Shown here piece after piece: positions 14,198 through 21,115 of a stretch of DNA of 31,985 bases. The position numbers and the translations under genes are program-made. This DNA is from Solirubrobacteraceae bacterium (GTDB lineage: Bacteria > Actinomycetota > Thermoleophilia > Solirubrobacterales > Solirubrobacteraceae). The DNA lies in NCBI GenBank assembly GCA_017882405.1, contig JADGPO010000074.1, positions 1 to 31,985 on the forward strand, in the 5' to 3' direction. Position 1 is the first letter of the stretch; each line of letters begins with the position of its first letter. The notes under the pieces were generated by a model. That model saw only the letters and a list, made by a program, of their open reading frames with translations, was not told the origin of the DNA and did not search any database.

Positions 14198-16534
14198 ATG
14201 GGAACCGAGGCGATCAGCGCATCAGCCGCCCAACCGCGCCGACGGCGGACGGTTCCCGGGTGCGAGTGGCTGCGGGCGCACGATCCAGGCTACGCGGCGC
14301 TGCGGCGGGCCACGCGCACGGCGCTGATCATGCCGGCGATGTTCGCGATCGGCGACAAGGTGATCGCCAACCCGATCCTGGCCACCTTCGCCGCCTTCGG
14401 GTCGTTCGCGATGCTGCTGCTGGTCGATTTCTCGGGACCGATCCGCGACCGGGCGCTGGCCCAGAGCGCGCTGGTGGTGGCCTGCGCGGTCCTCATCTGC
14501 CTGGGGACGCTCGCCTCGCGCTCGACCGTGGTCGCGGCGCTGGCGATGGCCGTCGTGGGGTTCGCGATCCTGTTCGCAGGCGTGGTCAGCTCGGTGCTGG
14601 CAGGGGCCACCACCTCGCTGCTGTTGGCCTTCATCCTGCCCGTGTCGCTACCGGGGCCGGTCTCCTCGATCCCCGACCGCGTGGCCGGCTGGGGGCTGGC
14701 GGGCGCCGTCTCGGTGCTGGCGATCGCGCTGCTGTGGCCCTCGCCCGCGCGCGACCCAGTGCGAGTGGCGGCGGTCGACGCCTGCCGGGCGCTGGCGGAG
14801 CGGCTGCGTGCCGAGATCGCGTGGATGACCGGCCTCCAGTCAGGCTCCGAGGAGGCCCACCAGGCCGCGTTGGCGCACGCCGAGCAGGCCGTGGAGAGCC
14901 TGCAGCGCACCTTCTTCGCCACCCCATACCGCCCCACCGGATTGACCACCGCCGCTCGGGCGGTGGTGCGCTTGGTCGACGAGCTGCGCTGGCTGAACAC
15001 GATCGTTCTGCGCTCCACACTGCCCCGGCGCCCGGCACATCCCAACCAGGCCGCCTGTGCGGTCCGAGCGGCTGCCGCCGAGGTGCTGTCGCAAGCCGCC
15101 GACCTGCTCGAACGTCCGGGAGCTTCCACCGAGGACCTGCACGCCGCCGTCGAGCAGATGCGCGGCGCGCTCGCCTCGCTGGAGATGGCGACCACCTCGC
15201 GGCTTCCCGAGCCTGACGAGTCGGCGGCCGACGAGGATCAGGACAGCGAGGGCCGGCGAGCCCGTGCGGTCGTCTCGGCACTGGACCCGAGCTTCCGCGC
15301 CCAGGAGCTCAGCTGGGTCGTCTCCCAGGTGGCGCTCAACACCGACTTCGCCGCCGCGGCCGAGCGCCGCAGCTGGGTGGAGCGGCTGCTCGGCCGCCAG
15401 CCGGAGGGGCTCCGCGGCCCCCTGGCCGCGGCCTCGGAGCGAGCCGGCGCCCACGTGGAGCGAAACTCGCTGTGGCTGCACAACAGCCTGCGCGGCGCGG
15501 CGGCCCTTGCCCTGGCGGTGCTTGTCGCCGACCTGAGCGGCACCCAGCACGCGTTCTGGGTGGTGTTAGGCACGCTCGCGGTTCTGCGCTCCAACGCACT
15601 CAACACCGGCCAGAACGTGCTGCGGGCGCTGCTGGGCACGACCGGCGGGTTCATCATCGGAGGCGCGCTGGTGGCGCTGATCGGGACCAACACGACCGTG
15701 CTGTGGGTGCTGCTGCCGATCGCGGTGCTGATCGCCGGTCTGGCCCCGGCGACGATCTCGTTTGCCGCAGGACAGGCCGCGTTCACGGTCACCCTGCTGA
15801 TCCTCTACAACATTCTCGCTCCCGCCGGCTGGAAGATCGGCCTCACGCGGGTCGAGGACATCGCGATCGGGAGCGCGGTCAGCCTCGCCGTCGGCGTGCT
15901 CTTCTGGCCCCGGGGCGCCGGCGCCGCATTGGGCAAGGCGCTCTCGGTGGCCTACGCCGACAGCGCGCGCTACCTGGCCGGCGCGGTGGCCTACGGACTC
16001 GGACGCTGTGACGACTGCGCTCCCGGCGCGCCGCCCCCGCGCGAGGAGGCCGTGCGCGCGGCCGCCGCCGCGCGCCGCCTGGACGACACGTACCGCGGCT
16101 ACCTGACCGAGCGGGGAGCCAAGCCGATCCCGCTGGCGGGGGTGACCGGCCTGGTCACCGGCGTGGCCGGCGTGCGTCTGGCCGCCGACGCCGTGCTGGA
16201 GCTCTGGGAGGGCGACGGACGCGCCGAGGGTGATCGCTCAGCCGCCCGCCGCGAGCTGCAGAGCTCGTCCGAGCTGATGACCGACTGGTATGACCGCTTC
16301 GCGGCCAGCCTGGCGGGCGCCGATCCGGTTCCCGACCCATTGCCCCGTGACGAGGTGGCCGACGGTAGGCTGGTCGAGGCGGTGGGGCGTGACCTGCGCG
16401 ACTCCGACGGCCATGCCACGGACACCGGCGTGCGGGTGATCTGGACCGGCGATCACCTCGACGCCGTGCGCCGGCTCCAGGAGATGCTGGTGGAGCCGGC
16501 GCGGGCGGCGGTGTCGGAGAACGCTCTCAGCTGA
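14198..16534 (+). CDS. FUSC family membrane protein, aromatic-acid exporter-like
   Basis: 778 aa. FUSC proteins (fusaric acid resistance/AaeB-like) export aromatic carboxylic acids. Seen: a cytoplasmic N-terminus, a first membrane block at about residues 40-190 (ILATFAAFGSFAMLLLVDF, ALVVACAVLICLGTLAS, LLLAFILPVSLPGP), a long soluble region at about 190-425, a second membrane block at about 428-580 beginning with HNSLRGAAALALAVLVADL and including FWVVLGTLAVLRSNALNTG (the FUSC core signature), and a C-terminal cytoplasmic domain. The two-block layout and length match two-repeat FUSC proteins. ATG 14198 is the only good start. Position beside paa genes suggests efflux of phenylacetate or a toxic derivative (inference). 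Confidence 0.87.
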   Translation: MGTEAISASAAQPRRRRTVPGCEWLRAHDPGYAALRRATRTALIMPAMFAIGDKVIANPILATFAAFGSFAMLLLVDFSGPIRDRALAQSALVVACAVLICLGTLASRSTVVAALAMAVVGFAILFAGVVSSVLAGATTSLLLAFILPVSLPGPVSSIPDRVAGWGLAGAVSVLAIALLWPSPARDPVRVAAVDACRALAERLRAEIAWMTGLQSGSEEAHQAALAHAEQAVESLQRTFFATPYRPTGLTTAARAVVRLVDELRWLNTIVLRSTLPRRPAHPNQAACAVRAAAAEVLSQAADLLERPGASTEDLHAAVEQMRGALASLEMATTSRLPEPDESAADEDQDSEGRRARAVVSALDPSFRAQELSWVVSQVALNTDFAAAAERRSWVERLLGRQPEGLRGPLAAASERAGAHVERNSLWLHNSLRGAAALALAVLVADLSGTQHAFWVVLGTLAVLRSNALNTGQNVLRALLGTTGGFIIGGALVALIGTNTTVLWVLLPIAVLIAGLAPATISFAAGQAAFTVTLLILYNILAPAGWKIGLTRVEDIAIGSAVSLAVGVLFWPRGAGAALGKALSVAYADSARYLAGAVAYGLGRCDDCAPGAPPPREEAVRAAAAARRLDDTYRGYLTERGAKPIPLAGVTGLVTGVAGVRLAADAVLELWEGDGRAEGDRSAARRELQSSSELMTDWYDRFAASLAGADPVPDPLPRDEVADGRLVEAVGRDLRDSDGHATDTGVRVIWTGDHLDAVRRLQEMLVEPARAAVSENALS

Positions 16535-16835
16535 GCTTGCCAATGACTGTGGCGAACACCTGGGCGATCTCCAGGTAGCCGTTCTTGTTGGCGTGGATGT
16601 TGGGACCGCTGGGCGGCGTCGAGCAGGCCCATGTCCAGGTCGCATACCTGCGCGACGGCGAGCGGGATGTTGTTGCCCTGCCACGGGACCGTCTGGGTGA
16701 ACGGCGCATAGGTGTCAAACGCTTCGGCCACGTCCGCGGTCTTGAAGCCGGCCGCGGCGTCGGCGGAGTTGAGCTTGTCGTTGATCGACTTGATCAACGG
16801 CACCGAGAGCGCTTCGCCGCGCTCGGGCGAGAGCT
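16527..16835 (-). pseudogene. SGNH/GDSL hydrolase, C-terminal remnant with a frameshift
   Basis: Two overlapping frames together give a recognisable SGNH-hydrolase end. SVPLIKSINDKLNSADA...FKTADVAEAF and TVPWQGNNIPLAVAQVC lie in one frame; TWTWACSTPPSGPNIHANK and GYLEIAQVFATVIGKL, ending at 16527, lie in another. The switch is near 16635-16650. The catalytic His motif (NIHA..GY) remains, but the N-terminal two thirds, with GDS and the oxyanion residues, are missing. The final codons overlap the end of the FUSC gene by 8 nt on the other strand. Decayed extracellular esterase/lipase-like gene, not functional. Confidence 0.7.
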
Positions 16836-16882
16836 GCCCTGGGCGCCGCCGGGCATGACCTCCTCCTTCAGGAGAGACCTCA

Positions 16883-16899
16883 GTCCGGCCCACCCGGAC
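16883..16899 (-). terminator. Small dyad downstream of mazF
   Basis: GTCCGG (16883-16888) and CCGGAC (16894-16899) around 5 nt, about 100 bp past the toxin stop and before the SGNH remnant. No T-tract follows on the minus strand. Weak candidate; the 16836-16996 stretch otherwise shows no gene. Confidence 0.25.
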
Positions 16900-16996
16900 C
16901 GTGTGCGAGGAATCGTCGCGCCCGGATCCAGCCTTTGCCCACTCCGGTTCATGCCGTTGATCCCGCTGAGAAGCCGCCTTCGGAACGGGCAGTTGC

Positions 16997-17323
16997 TCAA
17001 GCGAGGCCGAGGAACACGACGATCGCCCGATCCAGACGGACGAGATCCTCGTCACCCAGTCGGCCGATCTGCTCACCCACGCTCGTCCGTGGCACCGTGG
17101 TCAGCTTGTCGACCATCAGACTCGACGGACGATCCAGCCCATTCAGCGCGTCAGGCTCGACCCGCAGACGAAACAGCGGCGCTTCGGTTGGATCAGTCGT
17201 CACCGCGCAAACCGTCACCGACGCCGTCGCGTCGAACCGGTCCTCCTGCACGATCACCGCCGGGCGCGGCTTCCCGGTGTAGGCCCCCCGAGCCGCGACC
17301 GACCAAATCTCACCACGCCTCAC
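16997..17323 (-). CDS. mazF: MazF/PemK-type mRNA endoribonuclease toxin
   Basis: 108 aa, normal MazF length. Seen: MRRGEIWSVA at the N-terminus (the RGEIW motif of the first strand), GKPRPAVIVQEDRFD (the R-P-x-V-I-V strand), VTVCAVTTDPTEAPLFRLRVEP, LMVDKLTTVPRTSVGEQIGRL (the conserved D-(K/Q) and threonine segment) and LDRAIVVFLGLA. This is the full PemK/MazF SH3-like fold that cuts RNA at short sequences. The start is a GTG that overlaps the antitoxin stop as GTGA, so toxin translation depends on the antitoxin. No damage is seen, so the pair should be functional. Confidence 0.9.
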   Translation of the reverse strand: MRRGEIWSVAARGAYTGKPRPAVIVQEDRFDATASVTVCAVTTDPTEAPLFRLRVEPDALNGLDRPSSLMVDKLTTVPRTSVGEQIGRLGDEDLVRLDRAIVVFLGLA

Positions 17324-17544
17324 TCCTGGGCGTCCCAGGACACCGCATCAATGAACGCCTGATCCTCCGCGGCATGCTCGCTGGCGGCGACCGCCTCCGA
17401 CTGACGATGCGCCTCGCGGATGAACTCGGGAGCGCGCCGGTCCGGCACCCAGATCTGGACCGGCCGCAGACCCTGAGCCCTCAGCCGATCTCGATGCGCT
17501 TGCACCCGCTTAGCCGATGACCGCTGAGTCGCCACGATAGACAT
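17320..17544 (-). CDS. MazE-type antitoxin (DUF3018-like)
   Basis: 74 aa, directly upstream of mazF with a 4-nt overlap. Seen: KRVQAHRDRLRAQGLRPVQIWVPD, a block common to actinobacterial MazE-like antitoxins, which carries the DNA-binding ribbon-helix region, then APEFIREAHRQSEAVAASEH and an acidic C-terminus DQAFIDAVSWDAQE likely to wrap around the toxin. ATG 17544 is chosen because longer readings leave the family. No Shine-Dalgarno sequence is visible and the start abuts a 12-bp palindrome, which suggests a leaderless or very short leader and autorepression. Confidence 0.85.
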   Translation of the reverse strand: MSIVATQRSSAKRVQAHRDRLRAQGLRPVQIWVPDRRAPEFIREAHRQSEAVAASEHAAEDQAFIDAVSWDAQE

Positions 17545-17556
17545 GTTACATGTAAC
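17545..17556 (-). promoter_or_regulatory. 12-bp palindromic operator candidate at the mazEF start
   Basis: GTTACATGTAAC is a perfect palindrome touching the antitoxin ATG (17542-17544). It contains TTACAT, a possible -10 element on the minus strand, so a bound antitoxin would block the promoter. Operator role inferred from position. Confidence 0.5.
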
Positions 17557-17856
17557 GTCGTCTCTCGAACAGACGCCCAACCCAACAGCGCCGGCCACGA
17601 GCAACCGCGCCCGACCCAGCACGTGTGGCTGCTTCGGGTCCGCCGGTCGCGAGAGCAGCCCTCCCGATGCGCAGCTCGTCGAGCGGCGGAGCAGCAGTGA
17701 TCGCCACCACCGACAGCCTGGCTGCCTCTGGTCAGATGTGAAACTGGTCGGTTGCCCTTCCGCTTGTTGAGGCGGGCGCAGTATCGACCCAGTCGACCCG
17801 AGTCGTGCTGCCGGCGCTCGTCCGGTTAGGAGCGTCGTCGAATGTGCGGCGGTCAC

Positions 17857-17883
17857 ACGTATCGTCCGTCCCCCCTGATACGT
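17857..17883. repeat. Inverted repeat in the mazEF-ogt gap
   Basis: ACGTATC (17857-17863) and GATACGT (17877-17883) around 13 nt. The 17557-18047 gap contains no protein I recognise on either strand. Confidence 0.35.
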
Positions 17884-17920
17884 CGGGATCGCCGAGCTTG
17901 GGTAGCGTCCAAGCCGTGAC

Positions 17921-17956
17921 GCACACGCAGCATCTGATCACCGTGTGATCGTGTGC
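17921..17956. repeat. Nested inverted repeat in the mazEF-ogt gap
   Basis: Inner arms GATCAC (17936-17941) and GTGATC (17945-17950) with a 3-nt loop; outer arms GCACAC (17921-17926) and GTGTGC (17951-17956). It could be an operator or part of a terminator for the leftward ogt gene. No function assigned. Confidence 0.35.
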
Positions 17957-18047
17957 GCGATCTTCTTCGCGATCTTCCGTGTTGTCCCCACTCACAGCTG
18001 GCAGGCTCTAGGAGTGCGGTCACCATCGGCGACGGGCATCGGGCTGG

Positions 18048-18620
18048 TCATCCTTCGGCGTGAGCCGGCCTGATCGACGGCCAAACGGCCGCGGGTCTGT
18101 CAGGCCAATGAGAGTGGCGCCCGGCCCAGACGTCCGGCAGCGGCTCGCCGCCACTGACCGCCGCCTCGAGGTCGAGCAGCGCCCGCTTGAGGGGCAGGCC
18201 GCCCAGGTACCCGGTCAGGCCGCCGTCGGCGCCCACCGCCCGGTGGCAGGGGACGATGATCGGCACCGGGGTACGCCCGACCGCCGCGCCGACAGCGCGC
18301 GCCCGATCCGGTCGCCCGATCGCGCGGGCCAGCTCGCCGTAGGCCCGCGTCTCGCCGCACGGGATCGCGGCCAGCTGCTCCCACACGCTGCGCTGAAACG
18401 GCGTCCCGACGAGGTCCAGGGCCAGCTCGAAGCGCTGGCGGCGCCCGGCGAAGTACTCGTCCAGCTGCGCGACCGCGTCCCGGAACGTCTCGGGATCGCG
18501 ACGGGCCTCGTCCGGCGGGCCGGCCTGGCCCGGGAAGTACAGCCGAGCCAGTCCGTCTGGTGACCCGATCAGGGTCAGTGCCCCGAAGGGGCTCTCATAG
18601 ATCGTCCAGTTGAGGTTCAT
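18048..18620 (-). CDS. ogt: Methylated-DNA-protein-cysteine S-methyltransferase (Ogt/MGMT)
   Basis: 190 aa. It repairs O6-alkylguanine by transferring the alkyl group to its own cysteine. Seen: N-terminal domain ESPFGALTLIGSPDGLARLYF, then the catalytic domain with GTPFQRSVWEQLAAIPCGETRAYGELA (recognition helix region), ARAVGAAVGRTPVPIIVPCHRAV with active-site Cys125 in PCHR, and GGLTGYLGGLPLKRALLDLE. The C-terminal tail of about 35 residues (from SGGEPLPDVW) goes beyond the usual end and resembles no domain. A minus-strand -10-like TTATAC (18625-18630) is only 4 nt from the ATG, so the mRNA may be leaderless. Confidence 0.92.
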   Translation of the reverse strand: MNLNWTIYESPFGALTLIGSPDGLARLYFPGQAGPPDEARRDPETFRDAVAQLDEYFAGRRQRFELALDLVGTPFQRSVWEQLAAIPCGETRAYGELARAIGRPDRARAVGAAVGRTPVPIIVPCHRAVGADGGLTGYLGGLPLKRALLDLEAAVSGGEPLPDVWAGRHSHWPDRPAAVWPSIRPAHAEG

Positions 18621-18730
18621 GGTCGTATAACGATGACGGGCAGTGGAACGTGAGATCAGGCCTCGTCGTGGAAGATCACGCAGCGCCGTGCGCTGCCCCC
18701 GGGTCACGGTGGACACTCCGTGGCGATCCG

Positions 18731-19074
18731 TCAGCGGCGGTTGGTGGCCAGCAGCCGCGACAGGAAGCGCTAGGCCTCGATCCTTTCCGGCGCGGTGAAG
18801 ATCTGATCCGGGGTGCCCCGCTCGACGATCCGGCCGTCCTGCAGAAAGCACACGTGGTCGGCCACGTCGCGGGCGAAGTTCATCTCGTGAGTGGCGATCA
18901 GCATCGTCATACCTTCGGCCTTGAGCTCGCGGATCACGCCCAGCCGTTCTCGATCACGCTGCGATGGGGGAACAGGTTGTAGGCCTGGAACACCAGACCC
19001 AGGCGGCGGCGCACCGGCACCGGGTCGGCGCCCGGGACCCCGCAGCTCGAGCACCGCCGCCGCCATCAGTGCGG
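18731..19074 (-). pseudogene. Amino-acid ABC transporter ATP-binding protein, deleted remnant
   Basis: Two pieces of a polar amino acid ATPase remain. LGLVFQAYNLFPHRSVIEN (Q-loop region) lies in one frame, and GMTMLIATHEMNFARDVADH with VCFLQDGRIVERGTPDQIF lies in another. The sequence between them, with the ABC signature and Walker B, is gone, as is the N-terminus with Walker A. The frame ends with RIEA and TAG at 18770-18772, but the next codons still read RFLSRLLATNRR and a stop at 18731, so that TAG is a point-mutated sense codon. Third gene of a decayed transporter operon. Confidence 0.8.
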
Positions 19075-19640
19075 TCCGAACGCCACAGCGCCCCCGCGCT
19101 CGCGCAGGCTGCGCACCTGCAGGCGGTCGACGATGCGCGTCATCGGGATCGTCACGCACAGGTACAGCAGGGCGGCGGCGATCAGCGGCGTGAAGTTGAA
19201 CTGGGAGGCCTCGAAGATCTGCGCCACCCGAAATGCCTCCTGCGGCCCCAGGATCGAGACCAGCGCCACGTCCTTCTGCAGACCCCAGAGCCAGTGCGGC
19301 CGCTCCCTGGCTAGGGTGAATCGACTCGATCCCGGCCCGAAAGACCTCGGACATTTAGGCCGAATAGCACATGGCCAGCGCCGCACCGCCGAGCACCACC
19401 GCACCGGTCGGCAGGCCGCTGAGCGCCAGCGCCGGCACCCCGAGGCCGACGATGTAGACGACCAGGATCGTGGGCACGCCGCGCAGCACGTCGACGTAGA
19501 CGATCGCCAGTATCCGCACCGGGAACAGCACGGGAGCGTTGACCGTGCGGCACAACGCGATCAGCAAGCCCAGCGCGAGCACCACGAGCTCGACGATCAC
19601 GAACATCCGAACGTCCAGCCAGAAGCCGCTGAGCACGCTG
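19075..19640 (-). pseudogene. Amino-acid ABC transporter permease, broken
   Basis: The N-terminal part reads GFWLDVRMFVIVELVVLALG and VDVLRGVPTILVVYIVG down to ALAMCYSA, then TAA where a tyrosine codon is expected, then MSEVFRAGIESIHPSQGAA in the same frame. After that the frame shifts and about 25-30 codons are missing (the EAA loop region). The end resumes as LQKDVALVSILGPQEAFRVA and NFTPLIAAALLYLCVTIPM to FGPH. Normal members are HisM/GlnP-type membrane subunits. A nonsense mutation, a deletion and a lost N-terminus make it non-functional. Confidence 0.82.
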
Positions 19641-19642
19641 CG

Positions 19643-20005
19643 TTGAACTGGCCGGCGATGACGGTGTGGGGCAGGTCGGTGGCAGGCAGGTCGGTGGCAG
19701 TCAGCTCGAACGCCGTCGCCAGGTCGACGACGATCGCGTTGACGCGGTGGATATCGAACGCGCTGACCACATCGTGGGAGTCGTTGAAAACCTGTGGCTT
19801 CTGGCTGGGCTTGACGACGGAGTCGAGCGCGTCCAGGCTGGTGGAGCCGATCTGTACGCCGAACTTCGCGCCCTTAGGCGCGGCGAGCGTTGTGGCGTGG
19901 GCATACGAGGAGCCGGCGACGACGATGATCGCCTGGGGGTACGGTCAGCACGCCCTTGGTGTGCAGCGGAAGCTTGGCCGGCGTGCAGGCGTTGGCGGTG
20001 GCTGG
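19643..20005 (-). pseudogene. Amino-acid ABC transporter substrate-binding protein, deleted remnant
   Basis: A short N-terminal mature segment reads ACTPAKLPLHTKGVLTV, with the lipoprotein-like cysteine. After a frame change, the second lobe appears as PQAIIVVAGSSYAHATTLA, KGAKFGVQIGSTSLDALDSV, KPQVFNDSHDVVSAFDIH and VNAIVVDLATAFELTATDLP, ending at TVIAGQFN. About 100 residues of the first lobe, the signal peptide and the C-terminus are missing. It is directly followed by permease sequence. Family: SBP_bac_3 periplasmic amino acid receptors. Confidence 0.8.
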
Positions 20006-20013
20006 CTTCGAGC

Positions 20014-20367
20014 CTAGGTGGGATTCACGGAGCCGGGCTCGAGAGCCAGCCCGAAGGGGCTGTCCTCGGAGTCTCGGCAGATCGCCCACCGCTCACCGGG
20101 GTGGATGACGCTGCCGCCGAGCTCCTGCACCCTGGCCACCGCCTGAGCCACGTCGGCGACCGCGAAATAAGGCAGGGAAACCGTGTCTCCCGGTCCGCGG
20201 CCGCGGGGGTGGACTCCGACGGCGGGGCCGGAGTCGGTGGTCTGCCAACCCTCCCCCTGCTCGGGAGTGCGGTCGCCCAGATCGACATCCAGAAGACCCG
20301 ACCAGAAGCGCCGGGCGCGCTGCGGGTCGTCGGCGGGGAACTCGATCAGCACCGGCCGGGCCGACAT
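20014..20367 (-). CDS. VOC family (glyoxalase-like) protein
   Basis: 117 aa, one vicinal oxygen chelate unit. Seen: VLIEFPADDPQRARRFWSGLL (beta-alpha start typical of VOC), VGVHPRGRGPGDTVSLPYFAVADV, AVARVQELGGSVIHPGE and a final DSEDSPFGLALEPGS, matching the last strand with the F-G-L metal-site region. The reaction is unknown; small single-domain VOC proteins include antibiotic-binding and lyase members. The ATG (20365-20367) overlaps the stop of the upstream membrane-protein gene, so they are co-translated. An intact gene next to the decayed transporter. Confidence 0.85.
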   Translation of the reverse strand: MSARPVLIEFPADDPQRARRFWSGLLDVDLGDRTPEQGEGWQTTDSGPAVGVHPRGRGPGDTVSLPYFAVADVAQAVARVQELGGSVIHPGERWAICRDSEDSPFGLALEPGSVNPT

Positions 20368-21113
20368 CACTCCTCCACGGGCTGATGTCGCGTCGTCTCT
20401 GCCTCGGACTCGCTGACGGCGCCGCGATCGTCCGCGGGTCCCAGCCGGCCCTCGCTGGACGACGGCGCGGCTTCGCGATCGGCCGGCACCGCTTCGCGAT
20501 CGGCGGCGGTCGCCTCGGGGGCCCGGGATACGAGGGGCTCGGTCTCGGCGGTCTGGACCACGGTCGCCGGCTCGGCGGTCTGGACCGCGGTCGCCGGCTC
20601 GGCGGCCGGCACGGGCGGCGCGGTCCTGGTCCGCGCCACCGGGCGCTCGTCGGCGACGACCGGCTCGCGCACGGTCCGCCGGCGCCGCGGGACCACGGTG
20701 TTGAAGAGCAGGATCACCGCGCACACGCCCCACCCGAGGCGGGTCCAGCCATTGGCGGCGGCGAGGCCAAGGACGTTGCCGCTGACGACGGCGATGATCG
20801 CCGCGGCCCCCAGCGCGACCCCGACGATCAGGCTCATCGTCTTGGCCAGCAGGTGCTGGGCGGCCCCGAACAGCAGCAGGCCGCCGGCCGCGGCTGTGAA
20901 CAGCCCGCTCCAGCCGTTGACGCCGAAGACGCCGAGGAACACCTTGCCCTGGACAGGCGCGTCGCCGTTGGGAAAGTTCGAGAGCTTGGGGAAGTCGTGC
21001 TGCTTGTAGAGGAAGTACAGGCCCGCGACCAGGAGGATCGTGCCCAGGATCAGGGCCGGTCCGCGGGCGAGGCTGACACCCTTTTCGGTGCGTTCTGTGG
21101 CGGTCATCGCCAT
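20367..21113 (-). CDS. Four-helix membrane protein with repetitive C-terminal tail
   Basis: About 248 aa. Seen: four hydrophobic segments (LILGTILLVAGLYFLY, GLFTAAAGGLLLFGA, LIVGVALGAAAIIAVV and LGWGVCAVILLFNTVV) in the first 145 residues, resembling DUF4383-type proteins, then a cytoplasmic tail rich in Ala, Glu, Pro, Thr and Arg. The tail holds a 9-residue repeat AEPATxVQT and a second repeat ADREAxP, both from tandem DNA repeats. No enzymatic motif. Start uncertain among GTG 21119 (overlapping the MFS stop), ATG 21113 and ATG 21107. It is downstream of and coupled to the MFS gene. Function unknown. Confidence 0.7.
   Translation of the reverse strand: MAMTATERTEKGVSLARGPALILGTILLVAGLYFLYKQHDFPKLSNFPNGDAPVQGKVFLGVFGVNGWSGLFTAAAGGLLLFGAAQHLLAKTMSLIVGVALGAAAIIAVVSGNVLGLAAANGWTRLGWGVCAVILLFNTVVPRRRRTVREPVVADERPVARTRTAPPVPAAEPATAVQTAEPATVVQTAETEPLVSRAPEATAADREAVPADREAAPSSSEGRLGPADDRGAVSESEAETTRHQPVEE
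20544..20605. repeat. 27-bp tandem repeat inside the membrane-protein gene
   Basis: The unit starting CTCGGCGGTCTGGACC repeats at 20544 and 20571 with one base changed, and a partial third copy starts at 20598. It encodes the PATxVQTAE repeats. A neighbouring shorter repeat of GCTTCGCGATCGGC lies at about 20467-20505. Such repeats can expand or contract between strains. Confidence 0.7.
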
Positions 21114-21115
21114 TG

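Noticed and set aside
16453..17076. A 207-aa minus-strand frame over the SGNH region
   Set aside because: Only its central part matches the SGNH family; the rest is antisense to the FUSC gene end and overlaps the mazF end, so it is not one protein.
17732..17995. 87-aa minus-strand frame in the mazEF-ogt gap
   Set aside because: No similarity to a known family, no ribosome-binding site and low-complexity Asp/Thr/Arg content.
18048..18620. Ada-type regulator
   Set aside because: No AraC helix-turn-helix or metal-binding AdaA domain; only the Ogt/MGMT domain is present.
20544..20605. Tandem repeats as a CRISPR array
   Set aside because: Unit repeats directly without spacers and encodes protein; no cas genes are present. 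No CRISPR array was seen anywhere in the window.
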